From JADHUC01 sp964617665 (lineage in GTDB: Bacteria; Planctomycetota; Planctomycetia; Pirellulales; Pirellulaceae), in contig CAZUAH010000314.1 in assembly GCA_964617665.1 (NCBI GenBank), positions 1 through 15,621 of the forward strand: 15,621 nucleotides of DNA, given 5' to 3'. The notes below the pieces were generated by a model. It was given only the letters and a program-made list of their open reading frames with translations. It was not told the origin of the DNA and searched no databases. Position numbers and translations under genes: made by a program. The stretch's first letter is position 1. Every line of letters begins with the position of its first letter. This document shows positions 6,467-14,673 of the stretch, one piece after another.

Positions 6467-9400
6467 ATGATCAACAGTCTACGACATTCGAGTTTGGGGC
6501 AAGCCGTTTCCCGACGCTGCGCTCGCCTATCCAGCCGTGCGTCACGGCGCCGACGACGCAAACGCCGCCGGGTCTTTGGCCGGTTCGAGGGCCTCGAGCA
6601 AAGACAAATGTTGGCTGGCGACGTCACGGCCGGTGTGGAAGTGCCGACCGGCGACTCCACGGACCCGGTGACCGCCGCGCCGGCCGCCGAAGTGATGTCC
6701 ATCGGCACGAACGTCCAGGGCGTTTTCGATTGGGCGGGCGCGTGGATGTTCACAGACGTCTTCAAGCAATCGCGCGATTGGATCCCGCATGAAATCAACA
6801 CGACCACCGGCGAGTTCGTCTGGGAAGGCGACAGCACGGTGCACGCGAACGAGCACGGTTGGCCCACGCAACTTGGACAGTGGACTAACGCAGACGGCCA
6901 CGTCGTCCGCCAGTTGCTCGGCACGCTCATGTTTCATGACCTCGATGGCCGCTATCCCGCCGGCGTGTATCGCGCGGAATGGGACGGAAACGGCAGCATC
7001 GCATCCGGGGCGGTCCATTTCGATTCCGATGGCACTGTGGTTCTCAACCACGGCGTCACGGCGGAGGGACGCAACTTTGCCGACGTGCAAGTCACGCCCG
7101 ACGACTGGGGAATCCACTTGATCATCGCACAGATCGATGCGGCCGATCCGATTCGAAACATCAACATTTGGATGCCGGATTACGAAGGCCAATCGTTCGC
7201 CAGCCAACGCGACTGGGCGCCCGGTGCCGACTTCTCGCCGTTTCACCCGCTATTCGTTGCAAGACTGCAGCCCTTCGGTACCCTACGCATGATGCAACTG
7301 GCTGGTGCCTGCGACACGAGCGAGGTCCACTGGGCCGACCGCCGTGAACTGACCCACGCCCGGCAGTCGCAAACCGACCGCCTCACCTCCGGCACAGCGC
7401 TCGAGTACCAGATCGAACTGGCGAACCAATTGCAGGCTGATGCGTGGTTCAATATGCCGCACACCGCGGGCGACGAATATGTGTGGAATTACGCCACGAT
7501 GGTCCGCGATGCGGTCGACCCAGGCCTGACGATCTACGTGGAGTGGTCCAATGAACCGTTCAACGATCGTCCGGAATATCCGGCCTATCATTGGGTGACC
7601 GAACAGTTGGCTTTGCCGGAAAACGCCGGCCGCGATCGTTGGGAATTCACGGCCTCCGAAATCCGCCGCGACATGGCCATCTGGTCGGACGTATTCGCAG
7701 GTCAGGAAGAACGCTTGGTCCGCGTGGTCAGCGGCTTCACGCACGTTCCCGACGTTGCAGAGCAGATGCTTTCGCACATGAATGGCGAATTTGACGCGCT
7801 GGCCGTGGGTGCCTACGTGCAACCGGATGCCGAGGAACGGGAGTTGTACACGTCTGCAACGACGGCAGACCAAGTGCTGGACGACACGATCGGCAGCATG
7901 GCGACCACCTTGGGGTACATCGATACGCACAGGGCGATGCTTGAACAATACGAGCAAGATCTCGGCCGCGATCTGGGTTTCCTCCTGTACGAAGGTGGCA
8001 CTCACTTGGACGTCGATCGCACGCCCGTGCCGGAAACGTTCGCCGCAGCGTTTGCCGACGAGCGGCTTTACGACATTGAGGAGTTACTCCTGAACGGCAC
8101 CCATGATGTGGGCGTGGATTTGTTCACCGACTTCCAATACACCGAACGATGGAACGACGGCGTGGGCTTCCATGCGACCCTAGGAGGCAACTTTGGGTCG
8201 CTGTTGTACCAGGACCAGCCGCTCGAGGAGGCCCACAAGTATCGGGCGCTGATCGATGCCATTGACGGCGCGATCATCGATGTGAACAACCAGCGGCCGA
8301 CGATCTCCGAGATCTCCGACATCACCATGAGCGCGGGCGAGACGATCGACATCGGTTTCACGGTTGGCGACGCGGAGACGCCGGCCGACCAGTTGATTTT
8401 CCTCGCCGACGCTTCCGAATCGGCGCTGGTGCCCAACTCGAACATCGAGATTACCGGCAGTGGCACCGGGCGCACGCTGTCGTTCACAACCGAGCAATCG
8501 GAGATTCCCAGGGCCATGGTTTCGCTGTTGGTCGTGGATGCAAACGGCGGTACCGCACTGGAGACGTTCGAGATCACGATCGTTCCGGGCGGAGATCCGC
8601 CGCCATCCGATGAGAACACGCCGCCTACTGCCTTGGATGCGACTCGCACGGCACTGGAAGACGACGAAGCTTGGATCGAACTGTGGCAACTGGCCGACGA
8701 TGCGGAAACGCCCTTCGAGCAACTTCAATTCACGTTCAGCAACGTCGTGGGCGGCATGGTCGAGCGATTTGACGTCTGGAACGCCATCTTTACGCCGGAT
8801 GCGAACTACGACGGGCCCGCCAGCTTCGACTACACGGTAACGGACATGGGCGATCCCGCGTCGAGCGCGTCGGCTACCGTGGACATTCAGATCACGCCCG
8901 TGAACGACTGGCCCACCGCGGGGCACTTGGCCATAACGACCAACGAGGACACGCCGGTCGAATTCAGCCTGGCGAGTGTCGTCTCCGACGTGGAAACGCC
9001 GGACGAACAACTGAATGTGACGTTTCCCAACGTCTGGGGTGGTACGCTGGTGCCGACAGGCCAACCGTTGACCTATCGTTTTACGCCGGAGCCCGATGAC
9101 TATGGTACGGTCGAATTGTGGTATCAGGTGGTCGACGAGGGCGGTTTGGAGGATTGGGACCGCGTGACCATCGAAGTGCTGCCGGTGAACGACGCACCAG
9201 TGGCCGAAGACGCCTCGTACGTCACCCACGAAGGCTGGCCCTTCTGGATCGATCTGTGGCAACTGGTCGGCGACGCCGAGACGCCGCTGGAGCAACTGGA
9301 CATCACGTTCAGCAACGTCGTGGGCGGCATGGTCGAACGCATCGGCCCGTACACCCTCGTATTCACGCCCCTGGACGGCTTCATCGGCACCGCCGGATTC

Positions 9401-9523
9401 GATTACCAGGTTTCGGATAGCGGCACCCCGCCGCTGAGCACCGCCGCCGCTGTAGACATTGCAATCATGTCGCTGGCTGAGTCTGACAGTTTGTGGTCGG
9501 ATTGCGAATTGCAGCTCTGCTAG
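6467..9523 (+). CDS. Large secreted glycoside hydrolase-like protein with C-terminal cadherin-like repeats
   Basis: 1018 aa. The ATG at 6467 is preferred, although the frame is open back to 5969, because GAAAGGG precedes it and it starts the planctomycete export-type N-terminus: an Arg-rich stretch (RRRRKRRR, 28-35) then FEGLEQRQMLAG (40-51). Residues about 60-600 look like a clan-A-type TIM-barrel glycosidase. YVEWSNEPFN carries a candidate acid/base Glu363, and FLLYEGGTH a candidate nucleophile Glu509. Residues about 608-1005 hold four Ig/cadherin-like (tandem-95-like) repeats of 90-100 residues, joined by 'NDxP' linkers. Repeats 2 and 4 are nearly identical over part of their length, also in DNA. 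The protein probably sits outside the cell and acts on a polysaccharide; the substrate is not known. It ends abruptly with SLWSDCELQLC, without a sorting tail I recognise. Confidence 0.8.
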   Translation: MINSLRHSSLGQAVSRRCARLSSRASRRRRRKRRRVFGRFEGLEQRQMLAGDVTAGVEVPTGDSTDPVTAAPAAEVMSIGTNVQGVFDWAGAWMFTDVFKQSRDWIPHEINTTTGEFVWEGDSTVHANEHGWPTQLGQWTNADGHVVRQLLGTLMFHDLDGRYPAGVYRAEWDGNGSIASGAVHFDSDGTVVLNHGVTAEGRNFADVQVTPDDWGIHLIIAQIDAADPIRNINIWMPDYEGQSFASQRDWAPGADFSPFHPLFVARLQPFGTLRMMQLAGACDTSEVHWADRRELTHARQSQTDRLTSGTALEYQIELANQLQADAWFNMPHTAGDEYVWNYATMVRDAVDPGLTIYVEWSNEPFNDRPEYPAYHWVTEQLALPENAGRDRWEFTASEIRRDMAIWSDVFAGQEERLVRVVSGFTHVPDVAEQMLSHMNGEFDALAVGAYVQPDAEERELYTSATTADQVLDDTIGSMATTLGYIDTHRAMLEQYEQDLGRDLGFLLYEGGTHLDVDRTPVPETFAAAFADERLYDIEELLLNGTHDVGVDLFTDFQYTERWNDGVGFHATLGGNFGSLLYQDQPLEEAHKYRALIDAIDGAIIDVNNQRPTISEISDITMSAGETIDIGFTVGDAETPADQLIFLADASESALVPNSNIEITGSGTGRTLSFTTEQSEIPRAMVSLLVVDANGGTALETFEITIVPGGDPPPSDENTPPTALDATRTALEDDEAWIELWQLADDAETPFEQLQFTFSNVVGGMVERFDVWNAIFTPDANYDGPASFDYTVTDMGDPASSASATVDIQITPVNDWPTAGHLAITTNEDTPVEFSLASVVSDVETPDEQLNVTFPNVWGGTLVPTGQPLTYRFTPEPDDYGTVELWYQVVDEGGLEDWDRVTIEVLPVNDAPVAEDASYVTHEGWPFWIDLWQLVGDAETPLEQLDITFSNVVGGMVERIGPYTLVFTPLDGFIGTAGFDYQVSDSGTPPLSTAAAVDIAIMSLAESDSLWSDCELQLC
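8672..8764 (+). repeat. Internal duplication, copy 1 (cadherin-like repeat 2)
   Basis: This stretch matches 9245-9337 at a spacing of exactly 573 bp (191 codons). Within it a 34-bp run is identical (8730-8763 against 9303-9336), encoding the core of TFSNVVGGMVER. The in-between repeat 3 is much less similar, which suggests a recent duplication or gene conversion between repeats 2 and 4. Confidence 0.85.
9245..9337 (+). repeat. Internal duplication, copy 2 (cadherin-like repeat 4)
   Basis: Partner of the copy at 8672-8764. Both copies begin with a codon run for WI(E/D)LWQL and end in VGGMVER. The differences in the flanking parts are mostly third-position changes, as expected under selection for the protein. 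Confidence 0.85.
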
Positions 9524-9626
9524 TCCGCCGGGGCTTTCGTCCAACGGCAGTCTATCGTCGTTCGAGGCCCTGCAGCACGCCGTCAATCGTCAATCCAATC
9601 GAAAAACAGACAAGGAGACACGCGTA

Positions 9627-11330
9627 ATGTTCTCTCTCAATACGAATTCGATCCGAGTAACGGTCCGCTGTCTGTTCGTGGGCATCATTGGCAGCGCGAT
9701 TTTCTCGACGCCTGCAGTAGCCAGGACAGAGAAGCCGTATCAGCGAGCCAGAACTTTCCTCAACGAATTGCGTTGGCATGTGATCGGATTGCAGGACAAG
9801 GTGAGTGATGCTCGTTCCGAAAGGGACACTGTGAAACGCGACTATCTCATTCGGCGCGCTCGGAGAATGGTGGAAGACGCCAAAGATAGCGTGGCACGAC
9901 TTAGTTCCATTCTTGAGCAGGAGCGTGCCAAACCTGCAGCGATGCGGGAAATCGGCGGGTACTCGGATGCGGAACTGAGACGCCAACTCGAGCGCTATCG
10001 CGAGTGGATCGAACAGGCCGAGGCGGATATGCCGCAAGAAAACAAGGAAATAGAACCCGCACCTAATGACGACGATGCTCGGAGTTCCGCATCGCCATCG
10101 TCTGACATGACGCCCGATGATTCGTTGTCGCCCCAGCGTACCAGACCAACAGCGAAGAGCCTTCTGCAGACTCGTGCCGAGGCCATGCTCGACGAAATAG
10201 CGTTGGCAAACCGCTGGTCGCGGGAACATTATCATGGCCGCGGGATCGGCGAGAAGCTCGGCAGAGCATTCGCTCGGCACGGTGCCACCGATCGTCACGG
10301 TTGGGTCAGTAATTGGTCGGGGAGTTTGTGGATGAAAACATGGGGCGGCATCGGCGGCGGACGACATGAGTCGTTGATCGATTCGCTGGAAGGCTTTATC
10401 GAGCACGTTGAACATGCAGAATCGGTAGGTGTGTCCGAATCCGACTATCTACGATACCTCGCCGGCTCGATGAAGATCTGGCGGCGATACCACGAGCGAC
10501 AAATCTCGCTGCTAGAGCAGATAATCGACAACTGGGGGCATGCCGGCGCGGCCGGCGAAGCGGGCGACGAGCAACTAGCGGAACGGCTCGAGGGGATCGA
10601 GAAGGAATTGCGGGCTGAGTACGACCGTCCGTTCCCGCTGGATGTCAAACCGTTGAACGAATGGCAAAAGTCTCTTCAACGATCCTGGCGAGAACTCAAG
10701 GAGCATCGACAGAGCAACCGCGACGGCAGCACACTCACTGAGAAGCAGACAGTCAGGCTGCTGAAAGACATGCGCGACAAGCTCGCCGCCCGCGGATTAC
10801 CGGCCGCTTGGGTCGACCAACTCTTGAAGACGCTACCTAGGATTCGCTTCGACAGGAAGACATTGACAGACCGCGAATCCGAGGCAGCGTATTTTCAACA
10901 TGGCAACGACATCGTCCTCGATCCGGAGGTCGATGTCGACAAGATGACCGACGACCAAATGGCAACGCTCGTTCACGAGGCCTTCCACGCGTGGCACGAT
11001 ATGGTTCCCTACTGGTGGGACCTGTGGCTCTCGGAGGCGGAAGAGGAAGCCGTGGCGGGGTACATGGAATCTCGTTTCAAAGGAGACTCGTTCACCAATT
11101 CGGTCGTCCGAGCTATTGTCGAGGCCGATGACGACGATCGTGGCGGAACCATCCAAACAGCTCTGGACGCGCTGATCGAAATGGATCAACGATTCGGCGG
11201 CAAGCTGCTCGCAGGAGGCTTGAGCGACGAAACCGACCGCGGTCAATGGAAGATTGTAAGAGAAAAGATCTATCCCAAGGCGAAAACCGAGCTGGACGAA
11301 TTTGAGAACCGGGTGATCGGACGGAAATGA
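9627..11330 (+). CDS. Secreted protein with HEXXH motif, putative zinc metallopeptidase
   Basis: 567 aa. The ATG at 9627 has AAGGAG 9 nt upstream; in-frame codons back to 9459 are read-through from the intergenic gap. The N-terminus is a signal peptide (hydrophobic core 'CLFVGIIGSAIFSTPAVA', about residues 15-32). Residues about 35-115 are charged and likely coiled coil, followed by a Ser/Asp/Pro-rich linker (about 133-175) and a helical middle part. Near the C-terminus 'TLVHEAFHAWHDM' has HEAFH at 450-454, with a Glu cluster 18-20 residues later (472-474, SEAEEEAVAGYM) that could give the third zinc ligand, as in gluzincins. This makes a metallopeptidase likely, but no named family was recognised, and substrate or self-processing is unknown. 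It follows the glycosidase-like gene by 103 bp on the same strand and may be co-transcribed. Confidence 0.75.
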   Translation: MFSLNTNSIRVTVRCLFVGIIGSAIFSTPAVARTEKPYQRARTFLNELRWHVIGLQDKVSDARSERDTVKRDYLIRRARRMVEDAKDSVARLSSILEQERAKPAAMREIGGYSDAELRRQLERYREWIEQAEADMPQENKEIEPAPNDDDARSSASPSSDMTPDDSLSPQRTRPTAKSLLQTRAEAMLDEIALANRWSREHYHGRGIGEKLGRAFARHGATDRHGWVSNWSGSLWMKTWGGIGGGRHESLIDSLEGFIEHVEHAESVGVSESDYLRYLAGSMKIWRRYHERQISLLEQIIDNWGHAGAAGEAGDEQLAERLEGIEKELRAEYDRPFPLDVKPLNEWQKSLQRSWRELKEHRQSNRDGSTLTEKQTVRLLKDMRDKLAARGLPAAWVDQLLKTLPRIRFDRKTLTDRESEAAYFQHGNDIVLDPEVDVDKMTDDQMATLVHEAFHAWHDMVPYWWDLWLSEAEEEAVAGYMESRFKGDSFTNSVVRAIVEADDDDRGGTIQTALDALIEMDQRFGGKLLAGGLSDETDRGQWKIVREKIYPKAKTELDEFENRVIGRK

Positions 11331-11433
11331 CGGCCTCCGAGCCCGGACCAATTCACTTCACATCGACGATTCTGTTCAGCAACTGTCGGGAGTCATTGCT
11401 CCAACGAAAGCACGAGTAGGACGCGATTGATGC

Positions 11434-11650
11434 TCACTGGAGTTTCAGCGTGGCTCGGGCTTGGCGCACGTTCTTGTTTTTGTCTTGCACCAGGACGCGA
11501 ATGGTCTAATCGCCGGGGCGGTCCAAACGGCTGGCCGGAATCGTGCCGAAGTGCCCTCGTCGCGGTGCATACTGAGCCAAAACGCAAGAAAAGCTCGACG
11601 CGCATCGTGATCCAGGGCATAAATGGTATCGCAGTACCACGCTGCTGCGC
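11434..11650 (-). pseudogene. Decayed minus-strand coding remnant in the 11331-11846 gap
   Basis: On the minus strand a short open piece, reading HFGTIPASRLDRPGD then TAG then TIRVLVQDKNKNVRQARATL and a TGA at 11434-11436, has the look of a real protein end. Further upstream a different frame reads DTIYALDHDARRAFLAFWLS and MHRDEG, which would join after one frameshift. Together they suggest a broken C-terminus of a gene now lost. I do not recognise the family. The rest of the 516-bp gap shows no gene on either strand that I trust. Confidence 0.3.
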
Positions 11651-11846
11651 ATGGTGGGTTTTTGCTCCGCGTGTGCGAGACTTCTCGCGAGGGTAGTACG
11701 CAGGCGGCGGGCGGGCCTGCGACGGCCTAGTGCTTTCGTTGAAAAACGTGGGAAACCGAAAGTGGTGTGCAGGCCGACACTTCGCGATCACGGATCGTTG
11801 TTGTGGCTACGTGATCTGATCGGTACATGCACCTGGGAGCAACCTC

Positions 11847-12788
11847 ATGCCTGTAACCCGCCGTTCTGCTCGGGACGCCTCTCGCCGAAAGGCTCGACGC
11901 CAGCATCGTTTACGTCGGCTACTTGTTGAGCAACTGGAAGCCCGCCGGGTGCTCGCGTCGGCTTGGCAGAATCCGTTTGACGTCTACGACGTTAACGACG
12001 ACGGGATCCGATCTCCGCTCGATGTCCTGGAGGGTATCTTCGACCTCAACACCAACGGCATTCGCCAGTTGCCCGATCCTCCGCCGGGTGGCGACCCGCC
12101 GGCGTTCCTGGATGCGACCGGCAATGGCGAGCACTCGCCCGAGGACATCTTACGCGTAATTATCGGCCTGGAAGCATCGGAGCCGCAGGTCTTCACGAGC
12201 GACGCTGACCGGCAGCCGCTGAGTGATGCGCCGGCCGATCCGAATGATATCGGTGGCTCGGTATTCTTGCACAACGGTGCTGGGCAAGTTTCGACTACGG
12301 ACTTGACGATTCCTGGCCGAGGCTTTGATTGGCGTTTCACTCGTAGCTACCGCAGCGATGGCAATTACGACGGCCCCTTGGGCCACAACTGGGACCACAA
12401 CTACAACCGACGCCTGTGGCACGTGAGCCCACAAACGCTTGCGGACGTCCACCTGACGTTTCCCGATGCCCAAAACGGGGACGTGATTCTTCTGGACGGC
12501 CAGAACCGGTCGGACATCTACGCGCGGAATCCCGATGGTTCATTCGTATCACCGCCCGGCATTTTCACTCGCCTTACGGATAACGGAGATGGTTCGTTCA
12601 CCGAACGCTTTCCCGACGGAACGGTGATTACTTATGAAACCCTGTCCCCTGACCACTTCGTCCGCATGACGAGCATCGCGGACCGTAACGATAATCGAAT
12701 GACGTTCGACTACCACAATGGGCGTATTCTCACGCAAGATCGAGACACTGGGAATGCATTGACGTCTTTATGTTTCTCTAGCCGCTAG
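11847..12788 (+). pseudogene. Dockerin-RHS (DUF6531) surface protein, truncated
   Basis: The frame gives 313 aa from the ATG at 11847, with GGGAG 9 nt upstream. An Arg-rich start leads to VEQLEARRVLA (27-37), the planctomycete export-type motif. Residues 42-109 form a two-loop dockerin: DVNDDGIRSPLD (calcium ligands Asp48, Asn50, Asp52, Asp59) and DATGNGEHSPED (89-100). From about 137 the sequence is the N-terminal RHS module: 'GQVSTTDLTIPGRGFDWRF', SYRSDG and GPLGHNWDHNY, then DGTVITYE and NRMTFDYHNGRIL. RHS proteins normally continue for 1,000 or more residues of YD repeats. Here the homology stops near 12,745-12,765, where the AT-rich block begins, and the frame ends 20-odd bases into it. 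It is probably a broken gene. If expressed, it would be a secreted fragment without the RHS shell or toxin. Confidence 0.8.
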
Positions 12789-13405
12789 AAGCATGGCTTT
12801 TACTTGTAAATAGGTTATGAAAAGAAAGATCGCAATTGCTTGATCTTGCCTAGCGCTTTCTTTAACTTCGTGAAGCAGATTTTCCCAATCGGTTTGAGCA
12901 AGATATGCACTCGCGGATACGCTCATTAGAAGCTTCTGGATGTCGAGTGGAGAGGTTTTCCACAACTTTTTTTTCTTGCAAGTCGTAAGAGTTCAGCCTT
13001 GCTATTCTTTGTGGAATATAAGTCATTCTGTCTCCATTCATTCCGATTGAGAAACTCATCCCATTCGCTTAGATTAAGGAACTCACATTCTTTAAATCCG
13101 TGTGACTTATATCTGAAACGGATAGCTTCCTCCAGTACGAAGACGGAGGATTGATTTCCAACTTTTGCCAAAAGGAATACTTCTACAATGGCCGCGTCAA
13201 GAATTGGCATATTGTCTGAAAGGAGGTCAGAAAGCAGTGGTGAAATGGAATTGGTTTCTTCTGACTTAGGCGTATTTCGCTTACGCGAGCAATCTGGACA
13301 TACATGCTCTTTCGATTGTATTTTGTGTCCATGTTCACTTCTAGTTACGGTTTCACGCCACGACCAAAACGGAACCTTCGCATTACACAAATAACAGCGT
13401 TTCAT
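12768..13405 (-). CDS. Zinc-ribbon protein with possible -1 frameshifted C-terminus
   Basis: The ATG at 13405 has GGGAG 9 nt upstream. The plain frame gives 159 aa and stops at 12926. Cys4, Cys7, Cys36 and Cys39 (CYLC and CPDC) form a zinc ribbon, followed by an acidic helical part. At codons 145-146 the message reads A AAA AAA G inside an A8 run (complement of 12967-12974). A -1 slip, or one extra A, continues as KLWKTSPLDIQKLL and on in an open frame to a TAA at 12768, giving 212 aa with an amphipathic and then hydrophobic helix (AIAIFLFITYLQVKAMLLA). The frame-0 tail is only 13 Ser/Lys-rich residues, so the longer form looks more natural. The cause could be sequencing error, mutation, or programmed or transcriptional slippage. 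The family is not recognised. The base composition is clearly more AT-rich than the flanks. Confidence 0.6.
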
Positions 13406-13448
13406 AATACATCTCCCTATCTGGCGCGTGCTTTTATAGGTTGCTCTT

Positions 13449-13751
13449 TTAAATGTGCCGATAGTATTTCCAGAAATGATCTCCAACTCCACCGAAGGAG
13501 AATAAGAGGTAAGAATGTCCATAAAAAACAAGGGCGTATGGTCCTAGTCTTCCCGCATTGGAGTCGGCGAGTTTGGGCAACACGTCAATGAATCCCCAAA
13601 AGAGCCCCACGATGTATAGAACGAGAAGAACAATGATGCCGATGACGATAACGCCCAAAGCAACTTCGCCGTACAAGATGCTCTATCTCTCTTTATCGCG
13701 TTCGGCTTGGCTCGTTTTTGGTTCAGATTCATCGTCTCTGATTTCACGCAT
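13449..13751 (-). pseudogene. Small membrane protein with in-frame amber codon
   Basis: The ATG at 13751 (AGAGG upstream) opens a charged 22-residue segment, MREIRDDESEPKTSQAERDK plus ER, ending in TAG. In the same frame, after the TAG, follow SIL and a 74-residue hydrophobic sequence: 'VIVIGIIVLLVLYIVGLFW' is a transmembrane helix and 'YALVFYGHSYLLFSFG' may be a second. Read through, the product has 100 positions, an acidic/basic cytoplasmic tail followed by a membrane part, which makes sense as one protein. Otherwise the membrane part could start at TTG 13676. Its ATG overlaps the TGA of the DUF262 remnant upstream, and the zinc-ribbon gene follows 43 bp downstream. No family recognised. 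Confidence 0.45.
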
Positions 13752-13920
13752 GGTTCGCCTCTTGAATTTCTAGAGAAGAATTAATCAATAACGAATGGCG
13801 GCGATAGAGCGAATCAAAAAATCCTCGGACTTTATCCCGATTCCAAACGTAGCCCCGCTGAAATTCCGGAAGGGCCATATGCCCGCTGTCGATGTGAACT
13901 AGAATGGTCGAGATCTTCAT
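13744..13920 (-). pseudogene. Truncated DUF262 (GmrSD-type restriction/defence) N-terminus
   Basis: 58 aa from the ATG at 13920, preceded by a strong GGAGG 9 nt upstream. Residues 1-42 read 'MKISTILVHIDSGHMALPEF' then QRGYVWNRDKVRGFFDSLYRRH, a clear match to the start of DUF262 proteins (motif PxFQRxYxW; NTP-driven nucleases related to GmrSD type IV restriction systems, usually 500-700 aa). After RRH the sequence turns AT-rich (SLLINSSLEIQEANHA, then TGA) and family resemblance stops, so about 90% of the gene is missing. The intact ribosome-binding site shows this was a real gene start. The break is near 13,798, the right edge of the AT-rich block. Confidence 0.8.
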
Positions 13921-13975
13921 TGCGTACGCCTCCAGGCAGTCTTAAGATTCGCTCCTAGATAATGGAGTTCAAGGG

Positions 13976-14221
13976 CTAAAGTATAGCACCGCCGACTACA
14001 ACTAACAGATCTTTGGTAGAGGAATCAAGAGCAATCCCTTGTGGGGCGGACTCCCCGAGACGGATGGCGCCCAATATTAAAAAGCCCCGCCGGAAGATAC
14101 CAGGTCGCGATCGCAACCGAGCCCGCCCGACTAGGGCTTCTTGATGAACTCTGATGGTTTCTACTGTACTGTGCAGATCCGCGATTTTCGGGGGTGGCCA
14201 AAAAAACAGCCGGATTGCCCG
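13976..14221. other. Intergenic stretch without recognised gene
   Basis: Open frames here (minus strand, Arg/Ser/Pro-rich) have no family look and flank the integrase remnant. A short inverted repeat AGCCC…GGGCT (around 14118-14136) followed by TTCTT is at best a weak terminator. Nothing else is seen. Confidence 0.5.
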
Positions 14222-14371
14222 AGAACAACCATCGATCAACGTGCTCCGTCATCGCTCATCGGATATTCGCTCACGATACACGGACGCCATGTCGTGGCCT
14301 AGATGCCCCATGATGTGGTCAACGGCCAAGTGAGCCGACTGGGCCGGCGTATCGGCCCCGATCGTCGCGAA
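14222..14371 (-). pseudogene. Tyrosine recombinase/integrase C-terminal remnant, frameshifted
   Basis: On the minus strand, 'FATIGADTPAQSAHLAVDHI' followed by MGHLGHDMASVYRERISDER matches the last conserved box of tyrosine recombinases: the (L/M)GH motif and, about 9 residues on, the catalytic Tyr in VYRERI. A TGA follows at 14249-14251, but the overlapping frame starting at 14252 continues with MTEHVDRWLF, the usual end of this family (…RLRAVTEHVRxWLF). A small deletion of about 10 nt that shifts the frame explains this. The Arg and His of the first catalytic box are not found upstream. It is a dead fragment of an integrase. Confidence 0.65.
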
Positions 14372-14500
14372 GGATAGGAAATTTGATTTCCCAGCCAGAG
14401 TTGATCGTACCAGGAGCAAATGGTGATTCAAGGGGCAGGCAGGTACAAGGCGGCCCAGGCCCCCCCGTACCAGCCAGCCCCCCGCCGCCGGTTGAAGGTT

Positions 14501-14510
14501 NNNNNNNNNN
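14501..14510. other. Assembly gap (10 N) next to a 33-C homopolymer
   Basis: Ten N are followed by a GC-only stretch with 33 consecutive C (14535-14567). The sequence left of the gap (CGCCGCCGGTTGAAGGTT, ending at 14500) recurs to the right of the C-run (GCGGTTTGAAGGTTCCTGG, 14570-14588) with small differences. The two contig ends therefore probably overlap, and the gap with its C-run is an artefact. Confidence 0.8.
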
Positions 14511-14534
14511 GGCCGCGCCCCCGCGCGCCCGCCG

Positions 14535-14568
<34 letters not shown>

Positions 14569-14673
14569 CGGCCGCGGTTTGAAGGTTCCTGGGCGAAGTT
14601 GGCGACCTCTCACGCCGCAAACTACGGGTAGATCCCTCGCCCGCGCGCACCGTCTCCGTGGCGGCCGTGCGTG

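Noticed and set aside
9459..9626. Frame continuing into the HEXXH gene (…SSASPPGLSSNGS…), possibly a frameshifted tail of the glycosidase-like protein
   Set aside because: It could hint at a lost tail, but AAGGAG plus a signal peptide fix the next start at 9627, and there is no recognised motif in this piece.
11427..11791. Small plus and minus frames between the HEXXH and RHS genes
   Set aside because: Composition is Arg/Pro/Cys-rich without start signals; only the short minus-strand remnant reported separately looks protein-like.
12768..13960. Integron cassette array or RHS toxin/immunity genes in the AT-rich block
   Set aside because: I found no attC-type core sites. The small genes are on the strand opposite to the RHS frame and show no toxin or immunity motif.
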